Source of the DNA: Sipunculus nudus
Lineage: Eukaryota; Annelida; Sipuncula; Golfingiida; Sipunculidae
NCBI GenBank assembly: GCA_026874595.1
Contig: CM049311.1
Coordinates: forward strand, 51,341,676 to 51,405,675
Length of the DNA stretch: 64,000 nt
Direction of reading: 5' to 3'
The position numbers were made by a program, and so were the translations under genes. The notes beneath the pieces are model-generated. The model was not told the DNA's origin, made no database searches, and was given only the letters and a program-made list of their open reading frames with translations. Shown one piece after another: positions 11,862 to 23,638 of this stretch. How positions within the stretch are numbered: position 1 is the first letter of the stretch; every line of letters starts with the position of its first letter.

Positions 11862-13466
11862 TGTTGCTTGCCGGAAGATTTCCGGCAAGCATGTTGGTCA
11901 GTTGCGTATGTCCATTTGTCTGTTTTTTTGTTTTTTTGTTTGTTTTTTTTGTGTGTTTGTCTGCGCTCTCCTGGCCACAATTTTGCAGCAATCGACATGA
12001 CCCTTACAGGGTTGATTGACAACCGAACACCCTGGAACCCTATTGTTTTTGGTCAACATTGCTCCAAGGTCAAGGGTCAAGGTCACGACAGGTGTGGTTA
12101 ACGGTTTTTGCACTATAACTTCGCCATAAATAGGCTTATCCACTTCTGCAATAGCTCATTTTTTTGTCATCACCTGGCCTTTCTTTTGATATGTAGCTTA
12201 CTCAAATTTGCCGTTACCATGGTTACATTTTTTGGGCAAAAATCATTGAAATTGGAAATAACACGACCATTTTTTTGTAACTTTGTCAGTTTTTAAGCTA
12301 GGCAGATCAAGTTTTCGGCATTTTGTTCCACATGACCAGCTTGACACGACAGAACTGAAAGTCACGCCAAATCTCGCGCCATATCTCGTTAAACGAGAAA
12401 AAACGAAATTTCACGGAAATGCTTATAACACGGCCAGTTTTACAGCTAGACACGTCTGGTTTCCGGCATTTCCTTCCACATGACCAGCTTGACACGATAG
12501 ATGTGCAAGTCAGGCCAAATCTCGCACCCTATCTCGTCAAACGAGAAAACACGAGATTTCACGGAAATGCTTATAACTCGGCGAGTTTTACAGCTAGACA
12601 GGTCTAGTTTTCGGCATTTTCTTTCACATGACCTGCTGGACATGACAGAACTGAAAGTCAGGCCGAATGTCGCACCGTATCTCGTCAAACGAGAAAACAT
12701 GAGATTTCACGGCATTGGTTATAACTCGGCGAGTTTTACAGATAGACACGTCTGGTTTTCGGCATTTTGTTCCACTAGACCAGCTTGACACGACAGACAT
12801 GCATGTCAGGCAAAATCTCGCACCGTATCCCGTCAAACGAGAAAACACGACATTTCACGGAACTGCAGCTAGACAGGTCTAGTTTTCGGCATTTAGTTCC
12901 ACATGACCCGCTTGACATGACAGAACTCCAAGTCAGGCACAATCTCGCACCGTATCTCGTCAAACGAGAAAACACGAGATTTCACCAAAATGCTTTTAAC
13001 TCGGCGATTTTTACAGGTACGAAGGTCTAGTTTTCGGCATTGTGTCACATATGAACTGCTTGATTAGATAAAGCTATAAGTCTGCCCAAATCTCGCACCA
13101 TATCTTGTGCAACGTGAACAAACGAGATGTCGCTGAAATGCTTATAACTCGGCGCCTTTTACAACAAAGTAGTTCTAGTTTTCGGCATTTTGTCACATAT
13201 GACCAGCTTGACATGACAAACCTGAAAACGTCTCACTGCTTCTTGTCAAACGAGATTAACGGGATTTCATGAAAAAATTTTGAACTTGGTCCCTTTTACA
13301 CTAGAAAGATATGCAGCTGTTAAAGGTCAGCATGCATAAATAAACATATTATCCGTTTCTGCTGCCCCCACAATGTTGCTCATTCATATGACTGTTTCTA
13401 CATGCACTCTCTGTCTATCTGTCTGTATCATTTCCATTTTCGGCAAGCGCGTGACCTCTGGTCATC
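11862..13466 (+). mobile_element. Hairpin-ended repeat element with a 148-bp satellite core
   Basis: It starts with a near-perfect hairpin, TGCTTGCCGG-loop-CCGGCAAGCA (about 11866-11892), and ends with 'CGGCAAGCGCGTGACC' near 13440-13460. It sits inside the 459-bp array, which resumes with CTTGTATAACTATTCGTCCA. The core (about 12290-13300) has seven units; the TTTTCGGCATT landmark is at 12312, 12460, 12608, 12756, 12893, 13031 and 13179, giving 148 bp with two units shortened by about 10 bp. Units carry a TCTCGTCAAACGAGA hairpin. Overlapping open frames on both strands come from the repeat and are not genes. A pearl/HINE-like non-autonomous element is the likely class. Confidence 0.65.
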
Positions 13467-13664
13467 TTGTATAACTATTCGTCCATAGGTACCTATGTAC
13501 ATGCCAGAAATTATGTCAATATTGTGTAATATGTAGACATAGTGGGCATCACAATAATGTACCTTGTCAAGACTAAAGAGATATTGTGTCATACAGTCAC
13601 AAATTCATAAATCACTTCATCAGCATAGTTAATCATAACATCATATCTGTCAAATTGAAAGCTT
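13467..13664. repeat. 459-bp repeat, resumed partial unit
   Basis: Sequence from CTTGTATAACTATTCG to 'GAAAGCTTGCA' matches the second half of the 459-bp unit at 11089-11286, showing that the preceding element is an insertion within the array. Confidence 0.85.
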
Positions 13665-13964
13665 GCAGACTACCATACACTATAGATCCTTCAACAAATA
13701 GCCTTATCATCATTCTACTACTGCTTATTACTGCTGTCATTGCATTCATATTTGCTCAAATATATCACAATTTTCAACCCCTCCTAAATAAATAAAAAAT
13801 AAACCACTATATTTGACTCTATTAATCCATCAGTCAGGTTATTTCATTTATCATTAACTCACATATTACATTACATTCCTTTATAATAGCTTAACATGTC
13901 CATGATATTCATAAGCTTTATCGACTCGATATAGTATCACAGTGGAGAAACATTTACAGTCCAA
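13665..13964. other. No recognisable feature
   Basis: AT-rich sequence between the last array unit and the family terminus. No gene or further repeat was seen. Confidence 0.4.
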
Positions 13965-14004
13965 TCACGATCAGCTGAGCGCCGTGACCCATGGGTCCCT
14001 TGTT
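13965..14004 (-). mobile_element. HINE-like opposite terminus (copy B)
   Basis: CAGCTGAGCGCCGTGACCCA followed by TGGGTCCCTTGTTTTA matches the terminus of copies A, C and D (palindromic TGACCCATGGGTCA core followed by CTTGTT). It is oriented to pair with the hairpin end at 7908. Confidence 0.6.
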
Positions 14005-14631
14005 TTATGTTGCTGTGACTTTGACTTATGTCTCTTGCAATTTTTGGATCACTTTTCCATTATTCATCACTCTCGGTTTGTTTTCATGATGATTTGTAGA
14101 AATAAGACAACTGCTGAGTATATTGAACCTATACATTTAGCACAAGAAAGGCCAATTCTGCCTTCCATGTAATAGTGTCTCATTGCCTTGAGGTCGGAAT
14201 AGCTCACCGTCTTTCATATCGATAAGTACAGATATAAAAGTAACACTATATCTCTGTCAATCCCAACTCTAGCGACCCTTATGTGAAGTGGCTCATGAGG
14301 TGAGTTGCACTAATTGTTCTTATCTTCGCACCTTGTACCAATACGCGTTCCTTGTACACAAGCTAGATCACAACAAGTGTTCTTGTTATTCCATACACAG
14401 CATGTGGGTCCTCATGGCGTGTCGTAAACAGTACACAACCTATCCACGACTGGACAACTCGCTCTTAAACAACAGGTAGAAGCAAACAGCTGACCAGGAC
14501 ACCTGTGTATTTCACACACCCGTATACCACTGGACCTGGGAACGCAGGCTGTATATCGTGTCCATTGGTAATAAAGGAAGTACGACTATTTCCAAATGTC
14601 TTGATTAGCCTGGCCATCGTGGGAGGTCGCC
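14005..14631 (+). promoter_or_regulatory. Probable promoter / 5' UTR region of the PRR5-like gene
   Basis: No other gene or obvious repeat fills this interval directly upstream of the PRR5-like start codon. An in-frame TGA at 14602-14604 precedes the ATG. 'CTTGATTAG' just before the coding segment could also serve as a 3' splice site for a 5' UTR exon. No TATA box or other defined promoter element can be assigned with confidence. Confidence 0.3.
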
Positions 14632-14795
14632 ATGTCATTTAGGAAGCAGCTGAACCAAAGGGGCTCCATCGTCAGCCTGCAGCGTCGGGCGTCCAGTTCC
14701 AGCATCATGTCGGCTCTGTTTGGTCGGCAAGACTGGGAAGCCGACCACATGTCGCGAACAGATGGCATGTATTCGAAGAACAAACGCTGGAAAAA
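14632..14795 (+). CDS. PRR5: PRR5-like, coding exon 1
   Basis: Encodes residues 1-54 plus two bases: a basic, Ser-rich leader (RRASSSIMSALFG) ending in NKRWK. Donor AAAAA|GTTAGT at 14796. The split codon AA+T gives Asn, producing the family-typical W-x-N/S-V start of the HbrB domain. GC content is clearly above the flanking DNA. Confidence 0.85.
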
Positions 14796-17700
14796 GTTAG
14801 TATGACCTTATTTAATTTCTTCATATCCAAAATAGCCAAAATCATGGATGGGCTTAAACCTGTAAATCCAGAAGACATTGCTCAAAAGTATGTGGAAACA
14901 GTTCTAGAAACAGATAATTGTTTCTGTGATTTTGCATTGCTGGATGAAAATGCAGTTAACACCTTGCTTTTTAAATCAGCAAACAAAAGTTGTGAGTTAG
15001 ATCACATTCCTACATACCTAGTGAAAAGCTATTCTAACATTTTTGTGCCTGTGTTTAAGAATATCATCAACGCTTCCCTGCAAAAGGGTGTTTTTCCAAG
15101 TTACCTCAGAATAGCTTTAGTAAGACCTCTCCTTAAAAAAGTGGGACTTACTTTGACAGAAAAGAACTATAGACCTGTATCAAATTTGGCATTTTTAGGG
15201 AAGTTAATTGAAAGAGCAGCTTGTAACCAGCTGATGGAACATACTATTAGAATTGGTAAAATTGAGCAATGCCAGTCTGCTTATAGAACAGACAGCTCAA
15301 CTGAAAAAGCTTTGTTATAGCTATTGATAATTGATAAACAAGAAGTAATGTGTGTTATTCTACTTAATTGAGTGCAGCGTTTGACACTGATGATCACTAT
15401 TTGTTGTAAAACAGGTTAAGATTTAGATACGGTATCAATGGGAATGTGTTGTCTTGGCTACAGTCATACATGAAAGATAGAACTCGGCCGGTTTTAGTAG
15501 GGGATGTGACATCAGGAAAGGCAGTCTTGAGCTGTGGTGTTCCTCAGGGGTCTATACTCGGACCGTTACTATATCATTTGTACACAGCCCCTATTGGAGA
15601 TATATGAAGATAAAAGTGATAACACAGATAAAAGTGGCAGATAACTAACATAATTAGCCCTGCCTGGGCTTTAGTGTATTGATGTTTACTGCTGAAATGC
15701 TTCAAATGAAACGTGATTCAATGTACCGATAGACGCGACGTAACTCAGTTCTAGCTCTTATCACTAAATAACAGGGTCAGAGAGTAGTAATTAGTTATGC
15801 AAGTTGCTGCGTGGTAGCAGTACCGGCACTAATTGCGACACAGTGAGAGCCGTTTAATATCTATGTCAGAGCCATTTCATTGACTGGGCCAGTCTACAAC
15901 ATAAACTATGACTAGAAATCATTATATCACAGAGTACATTTATAAAACATGACCAAAAAAGGGTTATCACAAATTTTAGCTAGAAGGACATTCAAGAGGG
16001 TATATGACTAGAAATTGTGTAATTACAGATGAAGCTTGCAGTGCATTTTCCAAAACAGATGACAAAACTTTGTGCAATCACAGACAGAGGTGGCAGTACA
16101 TTAAACCAATATATGACTAAAAATTACAATATTACATAAAATATACAATTTTACATACTATATGACTAGGAATGGTCTTATCCCAATTATTTTATAAAAC
16201 TATAGGTAATGAGTGTATTATTTTAAGATATTCCATACATCTATAAAATTATATATAAAAATTAAGAACTATATATCCTGAATTTAATAATAAATGTAAT
16301 CATTCTCTTCATGTTTCTGTGTACTTTCCATAAGATGTAGTTTTACCAACTTTTTAAAACTACTGTAAGAGTTACTGGACTGAATATTCATTTATAATTC
16401 ATTCCATAATTTCATCCCAGTCCACAGGAATGTTCTAGTACCAACTGAACCTACTTCTCGGTAATGTGTAGGCGTATATACTTTTCCTTGTGAAATGAGA
16501 ATGGATCCTTTCATATTCATTAAATTGCTGTTGTAAGTACACTGGAGCTTCATTATGCACAATCTTATACATATGATTCAATTTCAATTGAGCTCTTCGT
16601 TTCCTACATTTAACCATCCCATTCTATTTGAATCTTGAGAACCAGTGTGTAATCTGTTATCACTATTCATTATAACTCTATTTTATTTTGACAAATTTGT
16701 AGCTTTCCTTTCAAAGTTTTTGTAAAAACAGAATACCGGTTACTATATGCGTAATCAAAGTGACATTTTATCAGTGCGAAACATAAAATTTTTCAAGATT
16801 TTTTTTATTTAACATTCCTCCATATTTATACATGAATTTTAATCTGTTGTTGCATTTTGAAATAACTTCAGTTCCAGTTATATTTCCTGATAATGTCTGT
16901 TCTATAGTCTGACCCGGATATTTTACTTAGGATTTACTACTTATCAAGTGACCATTACATGTCACATTTAATTGCTGTCCGGCAACTTTGCGTTTATTTC
17001 CAAAGAGTATAGCTTCTGTTTTACCAAGACGTAGAGATAGTTTGTTGTCAACTAACCATTTCTGTACATGTTCTAATTCATAGCTTAATCTGCTCTCTAT
17101 TTCCTTGACACTTTTTCCTGATAATTTTAAGGTGTAATCATCTGCATATAATAGAAGCTTACATTTTGCAGCCATCTCCATGTCATCTATATATATTAAG
17201 AAACAGCAGTGGCCCCAGTATGGATCCTTAGGGGACTCCACATGTTATTGGCATTTCTTCAGATGTTGCACTACATTCACAACCTGTGTCCTATCAGACA
17301 AATAATTATAAAACCAATTTTTCAGTATCTTCATTTGAGCCTCTGGCACTAAGTTTGATACACAATTTCATGATTTACGGTATCAAAAGCCTTTTGTAGG
17401 TCCAATAAGATCATACCTGTATATTTTCCTTTGTCCATCTGAAGTTTGATTGTGTCAGTTAAAAATGTTAGGCATGTATCAGTTGAGTATGACTTTCTAA
17501 AACCAGACTGATATTGCTAAATTAAGATTGTTTGACTGTTAGTACTCATCCAGTTGCTCATATACAGTTCTTTCAAGAATTTTTGACAATACACAAAAAA
17601 TGGAAACTGGTCTATTTTTACCTGGATCAATTCTACTTTTCTTTTTATACAACGGAGTAACTCTGGCTGATTTGAGCTCTTTTGGTATGACACCTGTCTG

Positions 17701-20378
17701 CATTGACAAATTTACAATATGTACAATAGGTGTCTTGATTACAGAGGCACTATCTCTTATAAACCTGGCTGGTAACATATCAAGACCTGTACTTTTTCTA
17801 ATGCTCAGTCATCAAGTTTTCTAAATATGATTCCTTCTGACACTTTAGTGAAGCTGAAATTATTTTTAAGTACACCTTTTCTTTTATCAAATTCTTCAAA
17901 CTTGTCTTTATTGAAAATACCAGTTGTCTTTGGAAAGCTATCTACTAATATAGATGCTACAGTGGTAAAGAATTTATTAAATGGATTTATCTATGATTCT
18001 GTTATCATAACACATTTCATTATTTAGCTTTAGACCTTTGTTTTTCTGAGAATATCCTTGTGACTTTCCTTTGATTTCATATATTTGTCCTAATATACAT
18101 TCAGCTTTTGCATGTTTCACTGACATTTGAACCTTGTTCCTCATGTTGCCAAAAGCAGCATAATCCTCTTGTTCCCCTGACTTTCTAGCTATGACACGTA
18201 AATTATCTCTCTCTCTTACGCTTTGAATAATTTCACATGTTATCCATGGTTCTGATTTTTAGCTCAGCTGACTGTAAGTCACCTGAGCTTTAGCAATCAC
18301 TCTTTTCCGTCGTCCGTCCGGCCGTCCGGTCGTCTGTCCGTTAACAGGGCCCAAATCGTAACCGCTGGACCTGGAATCTTCTAACTTTACATTCAGAGAG
18401 GTCCATATATCCTTGGACACCTGGAATTAAGTCTCTGGAAAATTTGATACAAAAGCTCAACTATCTGTACAACTAATGCATTGATCACCATGAATCTTTG
18501 CATGGATTTTGATCATGGAGTGTTTCATCAGTTTCTGCAGACTGGTGGCGCTACCTGTATTTTTTTTCAATTTTTACGATTTTTTTTTCTCTATTTTTGA
18601 GACCTTAAAAGATGCGGTCATCTGTTAACAATGCACAAATCGTAACAACTGGACCTAGAATCTTCTACCTTAACATGCGGGGAGGCCCATGAAAAGTCTC
18701 CTTGGAAACCTGGAATTAGGTCTCTGTTACCCAGATTCTTCAAGCTATGGGGCTCTGAAGTACCCCCCAGAATAATGGAAATTTGATACAAAAACTCAAG
18801 TATCTGAAGAACTTATGCATAGATCACCATGATTCTCTGCATGGATATTGATTATGGATTGTTTCATCAGTTTCTGCAGACTGATGGCGCCACCTGTATT
18901 TTTTCAATTTTTTACGATTTTTTTCTCTGTTAAGATACCTTAAAATATGCGGTCATCTGATAACAGGGCACAAATCGTAACAACTGGACCTAGAATATTC
19001 TATCTTAACATGCAGGGAGGTCCGTGAAAAGTCTCCTTGGAAACCGAAAATTAGGTCTCTCTTACTCAAAACCTCAGAGCTATGTGGCTCTGAAGTATCC
19101 CCCAAAATAATGAAAAATTTGATACAAAAGCTCAAGTATCTGAACAACTAATGCATTGATAACCATGAATCTTTGCATGGATATTGATCATGGAGTGTTT
19201 CATCAGTTTCTGCAGACTTGTGGCGCCACCTGTATTTTTTTCAATTTTCTTTTTACAATTTTCTTTCTCTATTTTTGAGACCTTAAAAGACGCGGTCATC
19301 TGTTAACAGGGCACAAATTGTAACGACTGGACCTAGAATCTTCTATCTTGACATGCGGGGAGGCCCATGAAAAGTCTCCTAGGAAACCTGGAATTATCTC
19401 AACACCTAATGCATTGGTCATCATGATTCTTTGCATGGATATTGGTCATTGGAATGTTTCATCAGTTTCTGCAGACTGGTGGCGCCAAGAGTTTTTTTTA
19501 TTTTTTTTTTTTATTTTTTTTTTTCTCTGATTTGAGACCTTTAAAGATGTGGTCATCCTTTAACAGTGCACTAATCGTAAACATTGGTCCTAGATTCTTC
19601 TTACTTGACATCCATGGAGGTCCATGAAAAGTCTTCTTAGAAACCTGAAATTAGGTCTCTGTTACCCATATTTTCCAAGCTATGGGGCTTATAAGTACCC
19701 CCCCCCCAATAATAATTGAAAATTTGATAGCAAAGCAGGGCACAAATCATAACCATTGGACCTAGAATTTTCTATTTTGACAACCAGGGAGGTCCAGGAA
19801 AAAGCCTTCTTGGAAACCTGAAATTAGGTCTCTGTTACCCATATTCTCCAAGCTAAGGGGCTTATAAGCACCCCCAGGATAATTGAAAATTTGATACCAA
19901 AGCAGGGCACAAATCATAACCATTTGACCTTAATCTTCTTACTTGACTTCCTTGGAGTTCCTCAAAAGTTCTCCTCAGAAACTTGAATTGAGGTCACTGT
20001 GACCTATATTATCTGAGTTACCGGCGATGTTTGAGTACCCCAGAAATAATGAAAATACACACAAATTGCCAGATTCCTCGGGAGCAGCTGGATGGATTGT
20101 CATCAAATTTGATGTGCTTATGGGTGTTGATGAACTTCAGCTAATATGCATGAACTATGATGCCACCTACATTATCTTAATTTGTTGCTGTGCCAGGACA
20201 TATTGTCAACATGCCAGTCGGCTGAGCGTCATGACCCATGGGTGACTTGTTGTTTAACGCGTACCTGTTTTGTAGGAGCAGCCTCATTTAAAGCATTGTG
20301 AAACATTTGTCTAAAATTGGCCCATGCTATTTCTACATTTGTACAGTTTGAAATCTCTTACCAATTCAAATTTTGCAG

Positions 20379-20444
<66 letters not shown>

Positions 20445-20911
20445 TACAGTCAATCTGTGTTTTCAATCATTTAATCAAATGACTAATCATTTCAGTCATT
20501 TCAAGTTATGCCTTTGACCACCAGTCATTATGTGAATTCACAAAAATGTTCAGTCATTTCATGAAATGACTGAAAATGAAAGGGGCTTAATTACACCGAT
20601 TGCAAGACTGCAAATCAGGCAATCTGTGTATCAGGTTACAGGCGCTTGAATCCCTATTTATATAAATAATTCATATCTCAAGTGTTTTAAGAGATACCAC
20701 GACGGAATCAGGTCAAACGACCCAATAATAAAACAGCAATACCATGTTTATACACGTTTATACACGGTATTACCGTTTTATTATCGGGTCGTTTGACCTG
20801 ATTCAACATGTATCACTTAGCATTTGCATAAACTAAAACTATCTGGTGAATCCTTGTTGACAAAGAAACCATCTATGTATGTTGTGTTTATTTTTAAATC
20901 AAGTCATTACG

Positions 20912-20980
<69 letters not shown>

Positions 20981-21780
20981 TGTCTAGTTATTTATCTGGG
21001 ACATGATTTAATAGTCAATACCGACACATGCATAAAGATTGAATTTGATGTGTTGTATTAGCTGGATAGAGTGAGTGAGATGGTCCTTAATGCCTGGTAT
21101 TGCCTTGGTAATGGAACTGAAGCTTAACGCTGTTAGACTTGTACTCTCGTGATATTTGCCACTTTTCACTCATTAAGTGTCCTGGACGGCGTCACCAATC
21201 TCTTCCAAAACGGCACCATGGAGACGACAGAGCTCCAGAAGCTGAGTGAAACTGTCAGGTACGGCACCCCTCAGCATCATTCTACTATCCTATACTTACC
21301 TGTATGTATTTATAACCAGGTAGTTTTGCTTAGTTTATCGTGAGTCAACGTTAGATTTAGCGGAGAAATCGTTTGAATGATAAAAAATACGTGGTCTATC
21401 TTAATTGTATTGTGTTCTGTCTTTTTTATTAAACTATTTCCGTCTTTTCCTATTTTCCAATAGCATGGAAACCCTTTTGCGGCATCTCATTTGATCATTC
21501 TCTTCGATAACAATACAAAATTAAACTAAATGGTGTAAGGATTCAGGTGAAAAGGCATATCTATTGTCTTATAATATTAATAAACAAACAGTGACCACCG
21601 TGACGGTATATCAGATAGCGTCTTTCAAAATTCCGAAATGTATATTTTAGTTTAACATCAAGGTTCTTTCTTTAAATTAAGATACAGTACAGTGATTTCA
21701 TTGTCTCAGTGGTGATCTCTTTTTTTGCAGACGACTCGCCACCACCAAAGCTGGATTATTCATTTTTGACTTTTTTAAGG

Positions 21781-21839
<59 letters not shown>

Positions 21840-23599
21840 GGGGCCCAATCACCTATAAATCATATTAAATTGACACGAAAAATAGATTCTTCCCTTTAAA
21901 ATAAATTCGTTCCTGCCAAAATATTGCCCTGAAACCGTTTGCTTACTCCTGTCAACGTTAAAAACATTAGACCGGGCGCGATCAAAGGTGTCAACATAAA
22001 TACAGCGCGTATATCGCCCGGCCACGACACGTCAATCAGGAGATGCTCTGACAGACTTAGCCCGAAAAAAATGTAATATATTTTCCCGCTGCTGAAACAC
22101 CGTGTGTTAAGGCATGGCCTTGTTATGGTAAACAGACACACGGGGACTGTGTTTACCAACACAAAGACTCATAACAAGGTGTTGAACAGCCGTATACGAG
22201 GTACTGAGACTGTGTGTTGGGGTGGTTTTGCTGGGAAAATTTGATTATAGCAAAACTGAACTGATAGTGTGAAAGAATAGGCTTAATATTGCTCCTGATT
22301 ATGTCACTTTAAAAATTTTGATTCAGTAACAATTTTAAATCTTATTTCTGGTCACATACAGTAAGTTAAATTGTTAAATCTGGAATCATCTTAGAAATTA
22401 ACAAGTTAAGGAAATGACGCCGGTATAGAAGGTTTGGATCCAGGATTAAGGAAAGGGAAGGGTCCAACCCAAAAAGAGTAAAATACCTTAAAAGGTCCTC
22501 TGATCCGAAAAGGATCGGGTCAAGGTCGCTAAATTGGTTTGAAACCCATAAAGGTGGTTGCGGCTTTAACAATAGGTCTGGATCTGCCACTGTTTAGGTT
22601 GTTTGAATAATTATATATGTGTTACCACTATGTTTTTCTGATTTAAAATATTTATATTTTGCGAAGAAACACGTTCTGCGGGTAGGAATGGAAGTGTTGC
22701 GGCATAAAGTGACAAGAGAAACAGGTTAGTGAAAATCTTTTTGACAAATATTATGATGTCATTATAAATAACATTGGAAACTAACATTGAAAAAAGGCAC
22801 CATCGACTTTTCTTTTGTATCAGGAACACGTAAACCATAAAAATGAAAAGTAATGACACTTTTTTCACGCTTCACGCCGGTTTAAGAATGATTTCGAAGG
22901 TAGACAGTTCACAATCATAAACAGTGCAAGATATCCTTTTGGTGTAAGCTCACATGACCACTTTATGTACTTGGACAGCGGAACAGGAAATGGCTGCCCT
23001 GGCGGCCACGTGGAACAATTTTTTCACAGAGATTCTGCCTCGCGTGCTTATGGTATTCCACTATGTCAAGGTAACCTATTCCGACTCCAAATGTTTAATG
23101 TTACATGTAACCCTAATTTATATATAAAACTTGATCGCATAAAGCTTTCTTCAGGGAAGGTAATTTTCTATGGTTCGGTATTGTAAATATTCACATGTTC
23201 GTTTCTTCGAAGTAAGATGATTGAAGCTACAGAAGCCTTAGAATCTAATAACATCTAAATAAATAAACTAGAAATATGCAGTCCCAGGAATAAGGCCTCC
23301 CGCATGTGGGTGGCCCTTAAATTGGGGTACTCTGCTTCCCGTATTTTCATTCACTTATTGGCCCATGTTACCAGGTCATTGTTACCTTTGTTACCCTACA
23401 AGTGTTTGCATTCACTTATTCGACCCATATTCATATGTTCAATCGGGCATATGAAACTACACATTTGTGAATATTCCTGGAAGTTCATTCTAGATCAGGA
23501 TCATGAGCCGGACCCACTTCAAAATCTAATTGATTCTTCCTTGGCCCATTCCCGAGATGATTGCGTGAGTTATGTTGTGAACAAACACCCGCACACACC

Positions 23600-23638
<39 letters not shown>

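Noticed and set aside
12283-13030. Several overlapping open frames on both strands (e.g. FRHFLPHDQLDT-type readings)
   Set aside because: They track the 148-bp satellite period and are open on both strands at once because the unit lacks stops; not genes.
20317-21061. Open frames with YIYIYIYI runs (also at 28884, 48552, 55203, 55260)
   Set aside because: Translation of (TA)n microsatellites.
22366-22590. - strand 74-codon frame with DLDP/LDPN wording
   Set aside because: Low-complexity repeat-derived reading in a PRR5 intron, no family resemblance.
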